Shown piece after piece: positions 63,450-64,000 of a DNA stretch of 64,000 bases. Below the pieces are notes generated by a model. That model had not been told where the DNA came from. It ran no database searches and was given only the letters and a program-made list of their open reading frames with translations. How positions within the stretch are numbered: the stretch's first letter is position 1; the number at the start of each line of letters is the position of its first letter. Position numbers and translations under genes: made by a program. This stretch comes from Pseudomonadota bacterium (GTDB lineage Bacteria > Pseudomonadota > Gammaproteobacteria > Acidiferrobacterales > UBA6901): contig JAJYEK010000003.1 of assembly GCA_021785795.1 (NCBI GenBank), positions 1 through 64,000 on the forward strand, given 5' to 3'.

Positions 63450-64000
63450 ATGGTGGTTCTTCGCTCGCTGCTGTTTAACCTGCTCATGCTCGTTACCGTT
63501 GTCATCTACGCTCTGCTCAGCCTCCTCACATTGCCGTTCTCTGGGCTTACACGATACCGATTTATCAGCCACTGGGCCCGGCTGCAGGTCTGGCTGCTGA
63601 AAGCAGTTTGCAATTTAACTTATCGGGTCGAGGGAAGGGAGAACCTGCCCGACGGTCCAGCAATCATCCTGTCGAAGCACCAGTCCGCGTGGGAAACTCT
63701 TGCCTTTCAGGTCATTTTTCCGCCCCAAGTCTGGGTGCTTAAGCGCGAGCTGCTGCTGATTCCGTTTTTCGGCTGGGGGCTCGCCATGACGCAGCCGATC
63801 GCCATCGACCGACGCGGTGGTGCTCGTGCGCTCGAGCAGATCGTCAAGCAGGGCCGCGATCGCCTGGAGAGCGGTCGCTGGGTAGTGGTATTTCCGGAAG
63901 GGACGCGTGTCGGCCCAGGGCAGACGAAGCGCCACGGAATTGGTGGGGCGATGCTTGCGGCCGAGACTGGCTATCCAATCGTGCCTGTTGCGCACAATGC
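63450..64000 (+). CDS. plsC: 1-acyl-sn-glycerol-3-phosphate acyltransferase PlsC (partial)
   Basis: The gene runs off the window end, so only the first 183 codons are seen. It has an N-terminal hydrophobic segment (NLLMLVTVVIYALLSLLTL), the HX4-acid motif as LSKHQSAWET, the substrate segment KRELLLIPFFGWGLA, AIDRRGG and the FPEGTR box. PlsC adds the second acyl chain to lysophosphatidic acid. The ATG at 63450 starts just after the GmhB-like stop. The glyQ-glyS-gmhB-plsC order is found in other gammaproteobacteria. Confidence 0.92.
   Translation, partial: MVVLRSLLFNLLMLVTVVIYALLSLLTLPFSGLTRYRFISHWARLQVWLLKAVCNLTYRVEGRENLPDGPAIILSKHQSAWETLAFQVIFPPQVWVLKRELLLIPFFGWGLAMTQPIAIDRRGGARALEQIVKQGRDRLESGRWVVVFPEGTRVGPGQTKRHGIGGAMLAAETGYPIVPVAHN

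Overview
The window is chromosomal DNA from a moderately GC-rich gammaproteobacterium that very probably oxidises reduced sulfur compounds. The gammaproteobacterial signs are the block asmA-mutY-yggX, the block zapB-like/zapA/6S RNA/fau, the block pepP-ubiH-ubiI, an NtrC-controlled glnA-ntrBC locus, and glyQ-glyS followed by gmhB-like and plsC. The sulfur lifestyle is suggested by soxY, soxZ and soxB, two exported DsrE-like proteins, a YeeE/YedE-type thiosulfate channel, a CPYC thioredoxin-fold protein and a TusA-type carrier. The species cannot be fixed from the sequence alone.

Layout. At 157-232 is tRNA-Phe. From about 233 to 15158 lies an accessory block. It holds a CCAEP-tail radical SAM enzyme, 1.7 kb with no supportable gene, a sodium:solute symporter plus a TetR regulator, soxB/soxZ/soxY with no soxX or soxA, two divergent DsrE-like genes, a molybdate-type solute-binding protein, a YeeE/YedE transporter, a Dsb-like protein and 0.86 kb of apparently empty DNA. 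In Pseudomonas and relatives tRNA-Phe directly follows asmA-mutY-yggX, so this block looks like an insertion into a conserved junction. From 15159 the window is housekeeping: yggX, mutY, asmA, tRNA-Gly, thiS-thiG, trmB, the three-gene pnt transhydrogenase, a SHOCT lipoprotein, a Rof antiterminator, a cNMP-rhodanese fusion, a lysine-rich-tail protein, trxC, a sigma-54 two-component system, rpiA, ilvA, a secreted cyclophilin, two glutathione transferases around an EVE-domain protein, fau, 6S RNA, zapA, a zapB-like gene, tamA-tamB, a PA2778/PA2779 pair, pepP-ubiH-ubiI, ntrBC, glnA, a CDF exporter with tusA and a PP-loop ATPase, mtgA, glyQ-glyS, a MazG-like gene, a degenerate gmhB-like gene and the start of plsC, which runs off the end.

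How the parts work together. SoxY-SoxZ carries thiosulfate-derived sulfur in the periplasm and SoxB hydrolyses off sulfate. The usual loading enzyme SoxAX is not here, so it must be encoded elsewhere or replaced. The two DsrE-like genes are fired outward by two promoters of identical design (TTGACA, 17 bp, TATAT-), each overlapped by the same GAACGA-N4-TCGTTC palindrome. They therefore look co-repressed by one factor, possibly the TetR protein at 5326. The nitrogen block is a readable circuit: a sigma-54 promoter and two NtrC sites before glnA, a strong terminator after it, and another NtrC site before ntrBC.

Points most worth checking: the twin promoter-operator modules, the gmhB-like protein that has lost its catalytic Asp, glyQ with no ATG/GTG/TTG start, the tamA leader ORF, and the sulfur block separating tRNA-Phe from yggX.
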